This document shows, piece after piece, positions 1 through 7,904 of a stretch of 53,549 nt of DNA. The stretch spans positions 1 through 53,549 of the forward strand of contig QLUR01000018.1 of NCBI GenBank assembly GCA_018725565.1, written 5' to 3'. Position numbers and translations under genes: made by a program. This DNA is from Bacillota bacterium (GTDB lineage: Bacteria > Bacillota > Dethiobacteria > Dethiobacterales > Dethiobacteraceae). The notes beneath the pieces are model-generated. The model was not told where the DNA came from. It saw nothing but the letters and a program-made list of their open reading frames with translations, and ran no database searches. Numbering within the stretch: position 1 is the stretch's first letter; each line of letters starts with the position of its first letter.

Positions 1-10
1 AAAAAATTTT

Positions 11-41
11 CCCCTGAAGCCTTATGCCGCAGGGGGTTTTT
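11..41 (+). terminator. Rho-independent terminator of a gene upstream of the window
   Basis: Six-base stem CCCCTG (11-16) pairs with CAGGGG (30-35) around a loop, followed by a run of T (37-41). The transcript it ends starts outside the window. An A-run precedes it (1-6), so it could also work on the other strand. Confidence 0.6.
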
Positions 42-104
42 GGTTTCTGTATTTAGCTAAGCTGTCAAACTAACGAGTACTCTTTCTGAAAGCTTTTGCA
101 GCAG

Positions 105-133
105 TTGACTTTTCTGACTTACTAATGTATACT
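105..133 (+). promoter_or_regulatory. SigA-type promoter of the tRNA operon
   Basis: TTGACT (105-110) and TATACT (128-133) are separated by 17 bases, and the first tRNA begins 18 bases after the -10 box. Nothing else between 42 and 151 looks like a gene. Confidence 0.75.
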
Positions 134-151
134 GAGTAAGCATCATCGTTT

Positions 152-228
152 GGAGCTGTGGTGTAGCGGCCTAACATGCCGGCCTGTCACGCCGGAGACC
201 GCGGGTTCGAATCCCGTCAGCTCCGCCA
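152..228 (+). tRNA. tRNA-Asp (GTC)
   Basis: Full cloverleaf with acceptor stem GGAGCTG/CAGCTCC, anticodon GTC at 186-188 in a CT-GTC-AC loop, T-arm with GGTTCGAATCC, and an encoded CCA end (226-228). It is the first gene of a three-tRNA transcript. Confidence 0.97.
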
Positions 229-232
229 TATT

Positions 233-308
<76 letters not shown>

Positions 309-309
309 T

Positions 310-384
310 GCGGAAGTAGCTCAGTGGTAGAGCATCGCCTTGCCAAGGCGAGGGTCGCGGGTCCGAATCCCGTCTTCCGCTCCA
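310..384 (+). tRNA. tRNA-Gly (GCC)
   Basis: Cloverleaf with acceptor GCGGAAG/CTTCCGC, anticodon GCC at 342-344, discriminator T and encoded CCA at 382-384. It starts two bases after tRNA-Phe and is the last tRNA of the operon. Confidence 0.97.
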
Positions 385-414
385 TTATGCAAATTTCAAA
401 AAAGCCCCATAAAC

Positions 415-450
415 AAAGGGATTGGAGTATCTGCTCCAGTCTCTTTATTT
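415..450 (+). terminator. Terminator of the tRNA operon
   Basis: Long imperfect stem: AAAGGGATTGGAG (415-427) pairs with CTCCAGTCTCTTT (434-446) across a TATCTG loop, followed by ATTTTG. It sits 30 bases after tRNA-Gly. Confidence 0.75.
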
Positions 451-528
451 TGCGTTTAGACAAAAATTAGACAAACAATATTTTTGTTAGTTTACATAAT
501 ATACATTATCGGACGTTATTTTTAAATT

Positions 529-2031
529 TCAGTCGATGCTTTTAAAGCTGTGATTTCTCAAGATTACTCCTGTGAAGACATGCACCAAGTAAGGGTCAAA
601 CTGCTTACCGGCGCTGCTTCTGATTTCGGCGACGGCCTGAGCGGAACTAAACGCTTCGCGATACGGCCGGTCATGGGTCATGGCGTCATAGGCGTCCAAA
701 ATAGCCAGGATTCTGCAGCAGAGCGGTATCTCATCCCCCTTAAGCGCCAGTGGATAGCCGTTTCCATTCCACCATTCATGATGATGCAGAATAAGTTCAG
801 CAATGTGTTCCAGGTCCGGAGAAGTCTTGGCAATACGGAAGCCTATTTCTGCATGCCTTTTCATTACTTCCATTTCTTCAGCTGTAAGTTTGTCTTCCTT
901 GAAGAGAATTTTATCTGAAACGCCAACTTTACCCAAGTCGTGAAACTTGGCAAGCAGCAATAAATCAGCCTTCTCCGTTTTAGGCATATCCAAAGCTTCT
1001 GCCATAACCAGCGCCATTTTTTCCAAACGGTCCGCATGTCCTTCAGTGATATAATCCCTCTCTGCCAGCATTGCCTTCAGCGTCGCAATAAAATGACTCT
1101 TTGCACCGGCGCTGCGCAGCAGTTTATCACGATTCAGGTTATGGTCAGCCTGCAGGTATACATCCCGAAGCGGCGGAAATCCGGTTGCGTAGCCGATGGA
1201 AAGGCTAAGCGGAATTTCCGGGGATTTTTCATTGTAACTTTTTAGGGACTCGCCGATGCGCCGACAAGCATCCTCTGCAGCAGCTCTCCCTGTATTTGGC
1301 AACAGCAGGGCAAATTCATCGCCTCCGATGCGGGCGACCACATCAGAACCGCGAAAAGGAAATTTTATAACATCGGCGGCCGCTTTTAGCAATTCGTCTC
1401 CTTTATGATGACCCATTGTATCATTGACCAGCTTCAGGGCATCCACATCACACATGATAATTGTAAGCGGAGCATACCGCTCGTCCTTGTCCAGACGTGC
1501 GATTTCTTCTTCAAAGTAAATCCGGTTGTAAAGACCGGTAAGAACATCATGCATACCAAGGTATTGCAACCGTGCCAGCATTTCTTTATGAGCCGTAAAA
1601 TCCTTGATGGTTTTGACTGCTCCCAATACCTGCCCCTCACTGTCTTTAATGATTGAAGCAGCGCTCCACAGGTAGGCACCCTTACCTTTGTTCAGCAGGG
1701 GCGAAAATACCTCGGAAAACACAACGTCACCTTCGCGACGAAATTGCAGGTAATGTTCGGCAACCGCGAGTTCAGGATATAACAAGCTGTCAACTGTCAA
1801 CGGTCTTCTTTCGCCATACAAAGCAACTGCATACTCATAATCGGCTTTGCCAAGTATTTCTGAGGCCCGGACACCAGTTAATGATTCCATGGCGCCATTC
1901 CAGGCAATTACGTTTCCCTGAAGGTCAATGGCAAACGTGGGGTCAGGCAGGCAGTTAATTAAAACTTCAAAGATTGTCCGGTAGGTTTCCGCAGTAATTG
2001 TTTTTGTTTGCCGATTCAATTTTTCAGGCAC
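529..2031 (-). CDS. PAS-GGDEF-HD-GYP c-di-GMP turnover protein
   Basis: A predicted cytoplasmic protein that could both make and break cyclic di-GMP. Domains in order: a PAS sensor (about residues 15-150), a GGDEF diguanylate cyclase with intact GGDEF near residue 236 and an RxxD inhibitory site (RGSD) five residues before it, and an HD-GYP phosphodiesterase with FHDLGKVGV (about 363) and HHEWWNGNGYP. All signature residues are present, so both activities are possible; which dominates cannot be read from sequence. No membrane segment is seen. I chose the GTG at 2031 because AGGGAGG stands nine bases before it. The first ATG of the frame at 2091 would overlap the upstream gene by 35 bases and has no ribosome binding site. 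It lies 25 bases after the ADP-forming synthetase gene, probably in one transcript. Confidence 0.9.
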   Translation of the reverse strand: MPEKLNRQTKTITAETYRTIFEVLINCLPDPTFAIDLQGNVIAWNGAMESLTGVRASEILGKADYEYAVALYGERRPLTVDSLLYPELAVAEHYLQFRREGDVVFSEVFSPLLNKGKGAYLWSAASIIKDSEGQVLGAVKTIKDFTAHKEMLARLQYLGMHDVLTGLYNRIYFEEEIARLDKDERYAPLTIIMCDVDALKLVNDTMGHHKGDELLKAAADVIKFPFRGSDVVARIGGDEFALLLPNTGRAAAEDACRRIGESLKSYNEKSPEIPLSLSIGYATGFPPLRDVYLQADHNLNRDKLLRSAGAKSHFIATLKAMLAERDYITEGHADRLEKMALVMAEALDMPKTEKADLLLLAKFHDLGKVGVSDKILFKEDKLTAEEMEVMKRHAEIGFRIAKTSPDLEHIAELILHHHEWWNGNGYPLALKGDEIPLCCRILAILDAYDAMTHDRPYREAFSSAQAVAEIRSSAGKQFDPYLVHVFTGVILRNHSFKSID

Positions 2032-2056
2032 AAATTTCAGCCTCCCTGCCCTCGTG

Positions 2057-4213
2057 TCAATCATGTTCAGCGGACAGAATGACCAGCGCATCTACAGCGA
2101 CTGGTTGGCTGCCGCTGATAATCAGCGGATTGATATCCAATTCGGTAATTTCCGGGTGTATCAGGGAAATAGAACCAAGAGTACGAATAATAGAAGACAA
2201 AGCGGCAACGTTAGCTGCAGGCAAACCGCGGTATTCACCAAGAATCCTGGCGGACAAAAGGTCGCCGGTCATCTCCTCCGCCTCCGTATCGCTTAGAGGT
2301 GCTGCCCGAAAGGCAAAGTCCCGTATTGCCTCCGCGAAAATGCCGCCTAACCCAAACATCAGACAAGGTCCAAAGCCAGGGAAACGCGTCATGCCTGCCA
2401 GTAATTCCCTGTTGCCCTGTACCATTTCAGAAACTAGAACAGGGATCTGCTGCGCCACGGCAGTAACAGCACGATAAGCCTGCCGGACTTCGCTTTCATT
2501 TTTAAGGCTGAGGTGAACGAGTCCCTTTTCAGTTTTATGAGCTATTTCCGGTGAGCAGCCTTTCAGGACGACAGGGTAGCCAAGAGAAAGCGCGGCACTG
2601 ACCGCCTCATCCTCACTTAAAACCAGTTTCTCTTTGGTAACCGGAATCCCATAGGCTGCCAGCACTTGTTTAGACTCATACTCATCCAGTGACCGCCGGC
2701 CATTACGCACGGCATTGTCCAGAATCGCTGCAACCTGCAGTTGTCTGGCTGGCAGTTCAGCAGCCGGGAAAAGTGCTTTCCGTTCCCTGATTTTTTTGTA
2801 TTGGAAAAGAGTGGCCATTGCTTTGGCGGCTTTTTCCGGCGAGTCAAATACCGGTATTTCATTATCCCTGTATGCAGAGGTGTAATTGTCTTCACGACCA
2901 AAAAATGAAGATACAAGCAGAGGAAAATTATATTTTTTCGGCAACTCAACAGCTTTGCTCATGTCCGGAGCATTCATCTCCAAGAATTGTTCCAATGTTA
3001 ACCCGCCCACCATTTCTTTGATACGCGGGTAAATCTCTCGCATAAATCCGTGGCTCATGGCTCCGTGCAAAATGAGTCCGTCTACTTCTCCACTCTTTAT
3101 GATTATCTCGGGTATGACTCTTGAGAGAATTTTGTCATTGAGATGAAAAGTCATGTCAACCGGGTTGGCACAAGAGGCATGGGAAAGTACATGTTGTTTG
3201 ATTTCGTGTTGCAGTTCATCCGAAAACCGGGGCACATCCAAACCTCCAGTTTCACAAACATGAGAAATAGCCGTTCCGGGTCCTCCGGAGTTGGTAATCA
3301 CTGCTACTCTGTTTCCTTTTAAGACTGGCTGAGTAGCCAGAGCCCAACCCTGAGCATAAAGGTCTTCGATGCCAAAGCTCTGGATAACGCCTGCCTGCTT
3401 GAAAATACCTTCATACAGGAATTCCGGACCGCCCATGGAACCAGTGTGACTCATCCCTGCCCGGGCGCCGGCCCCTGACCCTCCTACATACTGTGCCAGC
3501 ACTGGTTTGTAAGGGGTAATTCTCTGGGCCACATCAATAAACCGGCGCCCGTTTTTGATTCCTTCAATGTACAGCGAAATAGCACTGGTCTGTTCATCTT
3601 GACCAAGATACTCCAATGCATCCACTATATCAATATTCGCTTCATTGCCAACGCTGATTGCCTTGCTGAAATGAATGCCCTTATTCTTTAAATAAGATAA
3701 CGTCTGCGTAATATATGTGCCGCTCTGCGAAATCATCCCCAGCCTGCCGGGTTTTCCGGTGCCAGGGAATACTGTTATATTCAGGGGTAATTCAGAGTTA
3801 ATAAAGCCTATGCAATTCGGCCCCAGAAAACGTATGCCGTAACGTGCCGCTATTTCTTTCAATTTATCTTCCTGTTTTTGACCATGCAAACCGCTTTCCC
3901 TGAATCCAGCCGTTACAATTACTGCATACTTAGTTCCAATTTTACCGAAATCATCTAATAGCTGCAGCACCTGTTCCACCGGTACAACCAGCATTGCTAA
4001 GTCTGGAACTTCCGGCAAATCGTATACAGATTTATATGCCCTGCGTCCGAACACAGTTTCTTCCCGGGGGTGAATTGGATAAAACGCCCCCGGATAACCA
4101 TCCTTCACAATACTAAGCGCATGCAATGTTCCCATCTTGGTTGGTTTCTTCCCGGCACCAACCAACGCCAGTGATTTTGGGTGTAAAATTTGCTTTAGCG
4201 GATTGTTGTACAT
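2057..4213 (-). CDS. Acetate/acyl-CoA ligase (ADP-forming), fused alpha-beta type
   Basis: Interconverts an acyl-CoA plus ADP and phosphate with the free acid, CoA and ATP, giving substrate-level ATP from acetyl-CoA or related thioesters. The 718 residues hold the alpha part (CoA-binding Rossmann domain at 1-130, then succinyl-CoA-synthetase-like domains) and the beta part (ATP-grasp, about 495-718) in one chain. GMSHTGSMGG around residue 256 carries the phosphorylated His of the family. SISLIHPEITELDINPL near the end is the typical ATP-grasp finish. The ATG at 4213 has GGAGG six bases upstream. Substrate cannot be told from sequence (acetyl, propionyl, aryl-acetyl). The window also has an AMP-forming acetyl-CoA synthetase, so the two may work in opposite directions. 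This is an inference. Confidence 0.9.
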   Translation of the reverse strand: MYNNPLKQILHPKSLALVGAGKKPTKMGTLHALSIVKDGYPGAFYPIHPREETVFGRRAYKSVYDLPEVPDLAMLVVPVEQVLQLLDDFGKIGTKYAVIVTAGFRESGLHGQKQEDKLKEIAARYGIRFLGPNCIGFINSELPLNITVFPGTGKPGRLGMISQSGTYITQTLSYLKNKGIHFSKAISVGNEANIDIVDALEYLGQDEQTSAISLYIEGIKNGRRFIDVAQRITPYKPVLAQYVGGSGAGARAGMSHTGSMGGPEFLYEGIFKQAGVIQSFGIEDLYAQGWALATQPVLKGNRVAVITNSGGPGTAISHVCETGGLDVPRFSDELQHEIKQHVLSHASCANPVDMTFHLNDKILSRVIPEIIIKSGEVDGLILHGAMSHGFMREIYPRIKEMVGGLTLEQFLEMNAPDMSKAVELPKKYNFPLLVSSFFGREDNYTSAYRDNEIPVFDSPEKAAKAMATLFQYKKIRERKALFPAAELPARQLQVAAILDNAVRNGRRSLDEYESKQVLAAYGIPVTKEKLVLSEDEAVSAALSLGYPVVLKGCSPEIAHKTEKGLVHLSLKNESEVRQAYRAVTAVAQQIPVLVSEMVQGNRELLAGMTRFPGFGPCLMFGLGGIFAEAIRDFAFRAAPLSDTEAEEMTGDLLSARILGEYRGLPAANVAALSSIIRTLGSISLIHPEITELDINPLIISGSQPVAVDALVILSAEHD

Positions 4214-4245
4214 GTTTGCCTCCGGTAAATTAAATTATTGCTTTA

Positions 4246-4275
4246 ATTATACAAAAATTATGCCAGGAAAGTAAA
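4246..4275 (-). promoter_or_regulatory. Probable promoter of the ADP-forming synthetase gene
   Basis: On the minus strand TATAAT (4251-4246) is preceded at 18 bases by TTTACT (4275-4270). The -10 is perfect, the -35 matches four of six. It lies about 33 bases before the start codon. Confidence 0.45.
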
Positions 4276-4378
4276 TATGGAACAACCTGTTTTGATTTAT
4301 AGCTGACTTGATATGCACTAAGCAGAGCAACTCCTAATATACTGAACTGATAATTTTTTAAGCAAGAAGGTGTGTTTA

Positions 4379-4843
4379 ATGTCAGCTATCAAACAAAAAA
4401 GGTCAGGTTCCAAGGCGGGTAGGCCAGTACTCCGTGCGGCTCATGCTCAAAGCTGGTTAAGCAAACAGCACTTATTCCCGAAAATGGTCTCTTTTACAGA
4501 AGTATTGCCAGGAGTTCCCAGGGTACTCTTTGTGGAATTCTTGGATGCCACCGGTCAACAACTGCCGGTATCGAACGGATTTGTGGTGCTGGCGCCGCGT
4601 ACCTTTATCAGGGTCACTTTTTCAGCTCCTGTATCTCAGGCTTTCTTTTTCCTGACGGCGTGCTGGGTAAAATTCTTTCAGCCGTCACAGCTGATTGGTT
4701 TTGAAGTTGTTGACCCGCCACAGCGCACAATCAGATTCGTCTGGGATGTGCCTCCCGGAATCCGCAACTCTCTCTTCATTTTCGGGTGCAGCGAATCAAT
4801 CTGTGGCCGGCCCGAAATATTCCTGGTCATGTCCCGTTCCTGA
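4379..4843 (+). CDS. Hypothetical protein, unrecognised
   Basis: A 154-residue protein I cannot assign to a family. The first 20 residues are basic and Ser/Lys/Arg rich; the rest is rich in beta-forming and aromatic residues with no clear membrane segment or signal peptide. A cluster near the end (IFGCSESICG) has two Cys five apart. I chose the ATG at 4379 because AGAAGG ends eight bases before it; an in-frame GTG at 4370 lies inside that ribosome binding site. It stands alone and converges on the radical SAM gene with a 22-base gap. The clean start signal supports a real gene, but function is open. Confidence 0.6.
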   Translation: MSAIKQKRSGSKAGRPVLRAAHAQSWLSKQHLFPKMVSFTEVLPGVPRVLFVEFLDATGQQLPVSNGFVVLAPRTFIRVTFSAPVSQAFFFLTACWVKFFQPSQLIGFEVVDPPQRTIRFVWDVPPGIRNSLFIFGCSESICGRPEIFLVMSRS

Positions 4844-4865
4844 ACAGTATCATAGCACCGACTCT

Positions 4866-5972
4866 TTAAGGACAGATTATCATTTCTCTGGACCACAAGC
4901 AATCGCCGCAAGACGGGAAGCCGCCGTCACAATCTCCCTCAGCCTGCCGTACGGTCAAATCGCAGCCTTCCACAAGTGTGCAGTCGCTGCAGGACGGATA
5001 AAGACTATTGGCTACACGGTAGCGGAATTGTTGATAATCAGCCTTGGTCCAGATTTCGCGCAGACCAGAATCCCATAGGCTGCCGAACCTAAAAGCAGGA
5101 ACTTCCTTGCTCCGTCGGTAGTATGTTTCCTTATAACCATGCAGATGCCGGTAACATGGAGAAACCGCACCGTCCCAACGAATTACAACACTCATATTCT
5201 CCACAAAACTGCACCTCCGGTCAGTTACCGGTTTATCCCGCGGGAACAGCACCGCCAAGCCGCTATTTAAAGCGGCGATGCGAGCACGTGTCAGAATATT
5301 TTTATCATCCTGCGTCAATTCGGGATCGAAAAGCGCTTCGTCACGTTGCGCCGGCGAAATGGGTAGCAGGTGACTTACGATAAGTTGTCTGACGCAGTGT
5401 TTAGCTGCAAGACGCACAATATCCGGAAGCTGCGCTCTGTTTTTTTTCTGCCAGACTGTCTCCCACCACCAGTTTATTCCGGGTGTACAGGATATTTCTT
5501 CCGCTAAAGCTGTTAACCTATGGCTAACCTCACCTGCGGCAAAGCCACGGACCTCCCTCTGGACAAACGGATCCACGCCATCTACAGAAAGAACAATCCT
5601 GGCAACTCCTGCCTCAGCCAGCCGCTTGATGTGTTCCGGATAGAGCAAAACACCGTTCGTCGGAAGAACAATCCGGGCGTCTCCGGCAACGCCGCGCAAT
5701 CTGGGAAGCCAATCCCAAAACCTAGGGTGACATAGCGGCTCCCCAAAACCACCAAGAACTATTTCCTCCAATTCTGCCAGTTGGGAAATTTCACCAAGCA
5801 CGCGGACAAAAAGCGCTTCTGACATTTCACCTTCGGGGCATCGCCAACTGTGGCGGTAGCACATGAAACAGTTCAAATTGCAGCGGTTTGTCAGTTCAAT
5901 AAAGAGTTTCCGGATATTCAGTACCGGATGAAAGACTACAGTCCATCCCGGGTCTCTGATTTTGCCGTACAT
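4866..5972 (-). CDS. Radical SAM/SPASM protein, tungsten-cofactor-maturase-like
   Basis: A radical S-adenosylmethionine enzyme that would cleave SAM with a [4Fe-4S] cluster held by C31, C35 and C38 (CNLNCFMC). The C-terminal 100 residues contain eight or more Cys in SPASM-like spacing (for example CSDCTLVEGC), which usually bind auxiliary clusters and act on peptides or protein-bound cofactors. The stretch IELTNRCNLNCFMCYRHSW resembles, from memory, proteins annotated as maturases of tungsten aldehyde:ferredoxin oxidoreductases. No such oxidoreductase is in the window, so the substrate is unproven. I chose the ATG at 5972, with GGAGGGAG just upstream, over an ATG 18 codons earlier. It converges on the unknown gene at 4379. 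Confidence 0.8.
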   Translation of the reverse strand: MYGKIRDPGWTVVFHPVLNIRKLFIELTNRCNLNCFMCYRHSWRCPEGEMSEALFVRVLGEISQLAELEEIVLGGFGEPLCHPRFWDWLPRLRGVAGDARIVLPTNGVLLYPEHIKRLAEAGVARIVLSVDGVDPFVQREVRGFAAGEVSHRLTALAEEISCTPGINWWWETVWQKKNRAQLPDIVRLAAKHCVRQLIVSHLLPISPAQRDEALFDPELTQDDKNILTRARIAALNSGLAVLFPRDKPVTDRRCSFVENMSVVIRWDGAVSPCYRHLHGYKETYYRRSKEVPAFRFGSLWDSGLREIWTKADYQQFRYRVANSLYPSCSDCTLVEGCDLTVRQAEGDCDGGFPSCGDCLWSREMIICP

Positions 5973-6278
5973 GCTCCCTCCGCTCCTATGCTTATCCAGG
6001 CAGGCAGAAGTTCCAAAGGCACGCAATGTAATTCGCCCTGGAGGCCATTAACACCTGCACTTGCTCCCGCTTCAGACAGAGAAATATTGCCCCGGGAAGG
6101 CGACAACCGGCAACCAGCGTCTAGGCTGGCCACACCGACTACGCTTTTACTGCCAACGAATACAGCCACCCTGAGATAGAGGCGCTCAGGAGAGAGATCG
6201 GCAAGCTATAACTTTGTCACTTGCTTATCACTTACGCAGGCGATTTTCAGCGATTTTACACGCACTTTTGGACGCAAA
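5973..6278 (-). other. Long leader of the radical SAM gene, no gene seen
   Basis: About 300 bases without a convincing gene. On the minus strand it contains a small hairpin CCAGC-CTAGAC-GCTGG (near 6115-6130) and a second, GC-rich paired stretch just after it. An open frame from a GTG at 6169 overlaps the radical SAM start out of frame, has no ribosome binding site, and I do not call it. I could not match the leader to a molybdenum/tungsten-cofactor riboswitch by eye. Confidence 0.4.
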
Positions 6279-6367
6279 AACAACCACGGGAGCCGAAAAC
6301 GCCCGTGGTTGTTGAGTTTTTATGGTCGGAGCGACAGGATTTGAACCTGCGGCCCTTGACCCCCAGT
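6279..6367 (-). repeat. Displaced 3' half of tRNA-Pro plus terminator (att-like copy 1)
   Basis: An 89-base near-copy of 7905-7994: it contains the tRNA-Pro from the anticodon loop (CCCCCAG in + orientation) to the CCA end and the terminator hairpin behind it. It differs by one missing base after GGCC. It lacks the 5' half, so it cannot be a working tRNA. Such a truncated 3' half is what site-specific integration into a tRNA gene leaves at the far end of the element. Confidence 0.85.
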
Positions 6368-6505
6368 ATCCATTTTAGGTTCAAACTGGCAGACACTAAA
6401 GCAATCTCAAAGCCCCACAAAGCTTGACAGCACGTGCTTTTTGCGCATGGTATTTCTGTCCATTACCCTTCAGGAAAAATGAGTTTTTTACAGTTTTTTG
6501 AGGTT

Positions 6506-6526
6506 CCGCACACAAGCCGCACACAA
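6506..6526. repeat. Tandem direct repeat near the left end of the element
   Basis: CCGCACACAA occurs at 6506-6515 and again at 6517-6526, an 11-base period. It could be an integrase arm-type site. The right end has a different 11-base tandem pair. Confidence 0.6.
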
Positions 6527-6546
6527 CTGGAACACTATAAAGAAGC

Positions 6547-6805
6547 CTACGGCTTGTAAGCTTCCTTCCGGTGTTTAACCGCCATAACGGTAATGATCTC
6601 GCCTTCCAGTTTATAAAGTATACGATAATCACCTTCACGGATACGGTAGAGCGGTTTAAGGGGAGGCGCCAGCTTCTTTGCTCCCAGTTGAAAGAGAGGT
6701 ATTTCTTTCATCTTTTAGAAGCTTTGCAAGAATTTTATCACGGTGTTTTTTTTCGATTGCATCCAGGTCGCCTTGCGCCTGTTTTGTGAGTAGGATTTCC
6801 ATCAT
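6547..6805 (-). pseudogene. RelE-family toxin, frameshifted
   Basis: The first part reads from ATG 6805 (MMEILLTKQAQGDLDAIEKK...) in one frame and stops early. The conserved second part (EIPLFQLGAKKL, then LKPLYRIREGDYRILY and VKHRKEAYKP before TAG at 6549-6547) is in another frame. The frames join if one base is removed from the run of four T at 6713-6716 (four A on the coding strand). Whole length would be about 85 residues, normal for a RelE/ParE-type mRNA interferase. The start overlaps the antitoxin stop as ATGA, so translation was coupled. A sequencing error in the homopolymer or programmed slippage are alternatives; as written the toxin is dead. Confidence 0.8.
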
Positions 6806-7014
6806 ATCCGCTTTCCTGCGATATAATCATCCAGGCTGATAGTACGCCCTTCCTCAATGTCCTTTTCAGATTGGGCAATGGCAAGAATTTCTTCCTGGCT
6901 CAAAGTCTCGTTATCCAGCCCTCGCAGTAAAAACTCCAAAAACTTTGAGACTGTTTCCTCAAATTGCTCAGGCAACTCATCCACCATTTTGTGAATTTGT
7001 TGTTTGCTCATCAT
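6802..7014 (-). CDS. Antitoxin partner of the frameshifted RelE toxin
   Basis: A 70-residue acidic protein (MSKQQIHKMVDELPEQFEE...) whose first half is helical and whose C-terminal half (TISLDDYIAGKRI) resembles toxin-wrapping tails of small antitoxins. It would neutralise the RelE-type toxin encoded directly downstream with an ATGA overlap, and usually such antitoxins repress their own promoter. Start chosen at ATG 7014, six bases after GGGAGG; an adjacent ATG at 7011 is equally possible. Because the toxin frame is broken, the antitoxin may persist alone or act on the toxin at another locus. Confidence 0.75.
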   Translation of the reverse strand: MMSKQQIHKMVDELPEQFEETVSKFLEFLLRGLDNETLSQEEILAIAQSEKDIEEGRTISLDDYIAGKRI

Positions 7015-7201
7015 TCTTTGCCTCCCTTCTTCCAATTCAATTAAAGCGTATGCTTACCAGCCCCTTTTTTATATCTTATCATATTTTCCGATAAGTAAAA
7101 AGCGAACCGTGCTATTAGACCGCCTTACCTGTTGCTACTAACACATAATGTCCAATGACTGATTCGCCACGCTGTCCGTGATTTGACGATTAGATTGTCT
7201 A

Positions 7202-7462
7202 TTAGTCTCCATAGTGTGAACGACAATCCGCAATTATGAGCAGATCGCCTTCTATACGGTATACCAAGCGATTAGTATCATCTATCCGGCGCGACCACCA
7301 ACCGTAGAAGTCGCCCCGTAGCGGTTCAGGCTTTCCTGTCCCATCATAACCGTTTCGCTCAATGTCCCTTATAAGCTGATTCACCCGCCTTAGTGTCTTT
7401 TTGTCCTGATTTTGCCAATATAAATAGTTTTCCCAAGCCTTATCAGTCCATAGTTTTTCCAT
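7202..7462 (-). CDS. YoeB/Txe-family mRNA interferase toxin
   Basis: An 86-residue RelE-superfamily toxin that cleaves mRNA at the ribosome when free of its antitoxin. Family landmarks are visible: WTDKAWENYLYW at the start, LIRDIERNGYDGTGKPEPL in the middle, and RLVYRIEGDLLIIADCRSHY at the end, holding the catalytic Arg and the terminal His-Tyr. The length is the family's usual one and the frame is intact. The ATG lies six bases after the stop of the RelB-like antitoxin gene, so the two form one operon. It is the intact module of the tRNA-Pro element. Confidence 0.92.
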   Translation of the reverse strand: MEKLWTDKAWENYLYWQNQDKKTLRRVNQLIRDIERNGYDGTGKPEPLRGDFYGWWSRRIDDTNRLVYRIEGDLLIIADCRSHYGD

Positions 7463-7468
7463 CGCTGG

Positions 7469-7723
7469 TCAATCTTCTATGAGTTCATGGGCAGTCAGTT
7501 TACCCTCGTTTGCTTCTTGGATAGACTTCCGCAATATTTTCATATTGGCCTCATTATAAAATGGGTCTATCCTCGTTGTGATTTCAAAGGGGATACCGCC
7601 TTGCCGCACTGCTTGACTTACGAATAAATTGACCGCCGATGAAAAGCTTAAACCTAAGGTGTCAAATAGTTTTTCGCCTCGCTCTTTCAAAGTATCATCA
7701 ATCCTGATATTCACTTGTGCCAT
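7469..7723 (-). CDS. RelB/DinJ-family antitoxin
   Basis: An 84-residue ribbon-helix-helix antitoxin (AQVNIRIDDTLKERGEKLFD, then LGLSFSSAVNLFVSQAVRQG). The N-terminal part binds DNA and represses the operon, the C-terminal part would wrap the toxin. Start chosen at ATG 7723, eight bases after AAGGAG; the earlier ATG at 7741 includes that ribosome binding site. RelB/DinJ antitoxins usually pair with RelE or YafQ, while YoeB more often pairs with a Phd/YefM type, so this pairing is a mixed one, which does occur. Confidence 0.9.
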   Translation of the reverse strand: MAQVNIRIDDTLKERGEKLFDTLGLSFSSAVNLFVSQAVRQGGIPFEITTRIDPFYNEANMKILRKSIQEANEGKLTAHELIED

Positions 7724-7856
7724 GCCAAACACTCCTTTCAAATTATAGTTTATAGCATTCTCTATACATTGTCAACTGATACGTAGCAGGCTGCAGGACT
7801 TAATTTTGGTGTCGACGATGAGCTATCAGAGACATCGAGATTGGCTTGCTCTAAAA

Positions 7857-7878
7857 ATTTTGCTACAATTTTGCTACA
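7857..7878. repeat. Tandem direct repeat near the right end of the element
   Basis: ATTTTGCTACA occurs twice head to tail (7857-7867, 7868-7878), 27 bases inside the tRNA-Pro repeat. The position and 11-base period suit integrase arm sites. Confidence 0.65.
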
Positions 7879-7904
7879 GTAAGCGGTTTTTTCACTGAGA
7901 AACG

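Noticed and set aside
5936-6169. A 77-codon minus-strand frame ahead of the radical SAM gene
   Set aside because: GTG start without ribosome binding site, composition unlike a protein, and out-of-frame overlap with the radical SAM start.
5973-6278. Molybdenum/tungsten cofactor riboswitch before the radical SAM gene
   Set aside because: The hairpins do not match the consensus I remember; only a covariance search can decide.
6221-6427. A 68-codon open frame over the displaced tRNA-Pro half
   Set aside because: [11 protein letters not shown] is the plus-strand reading of tRNA; no start signal.
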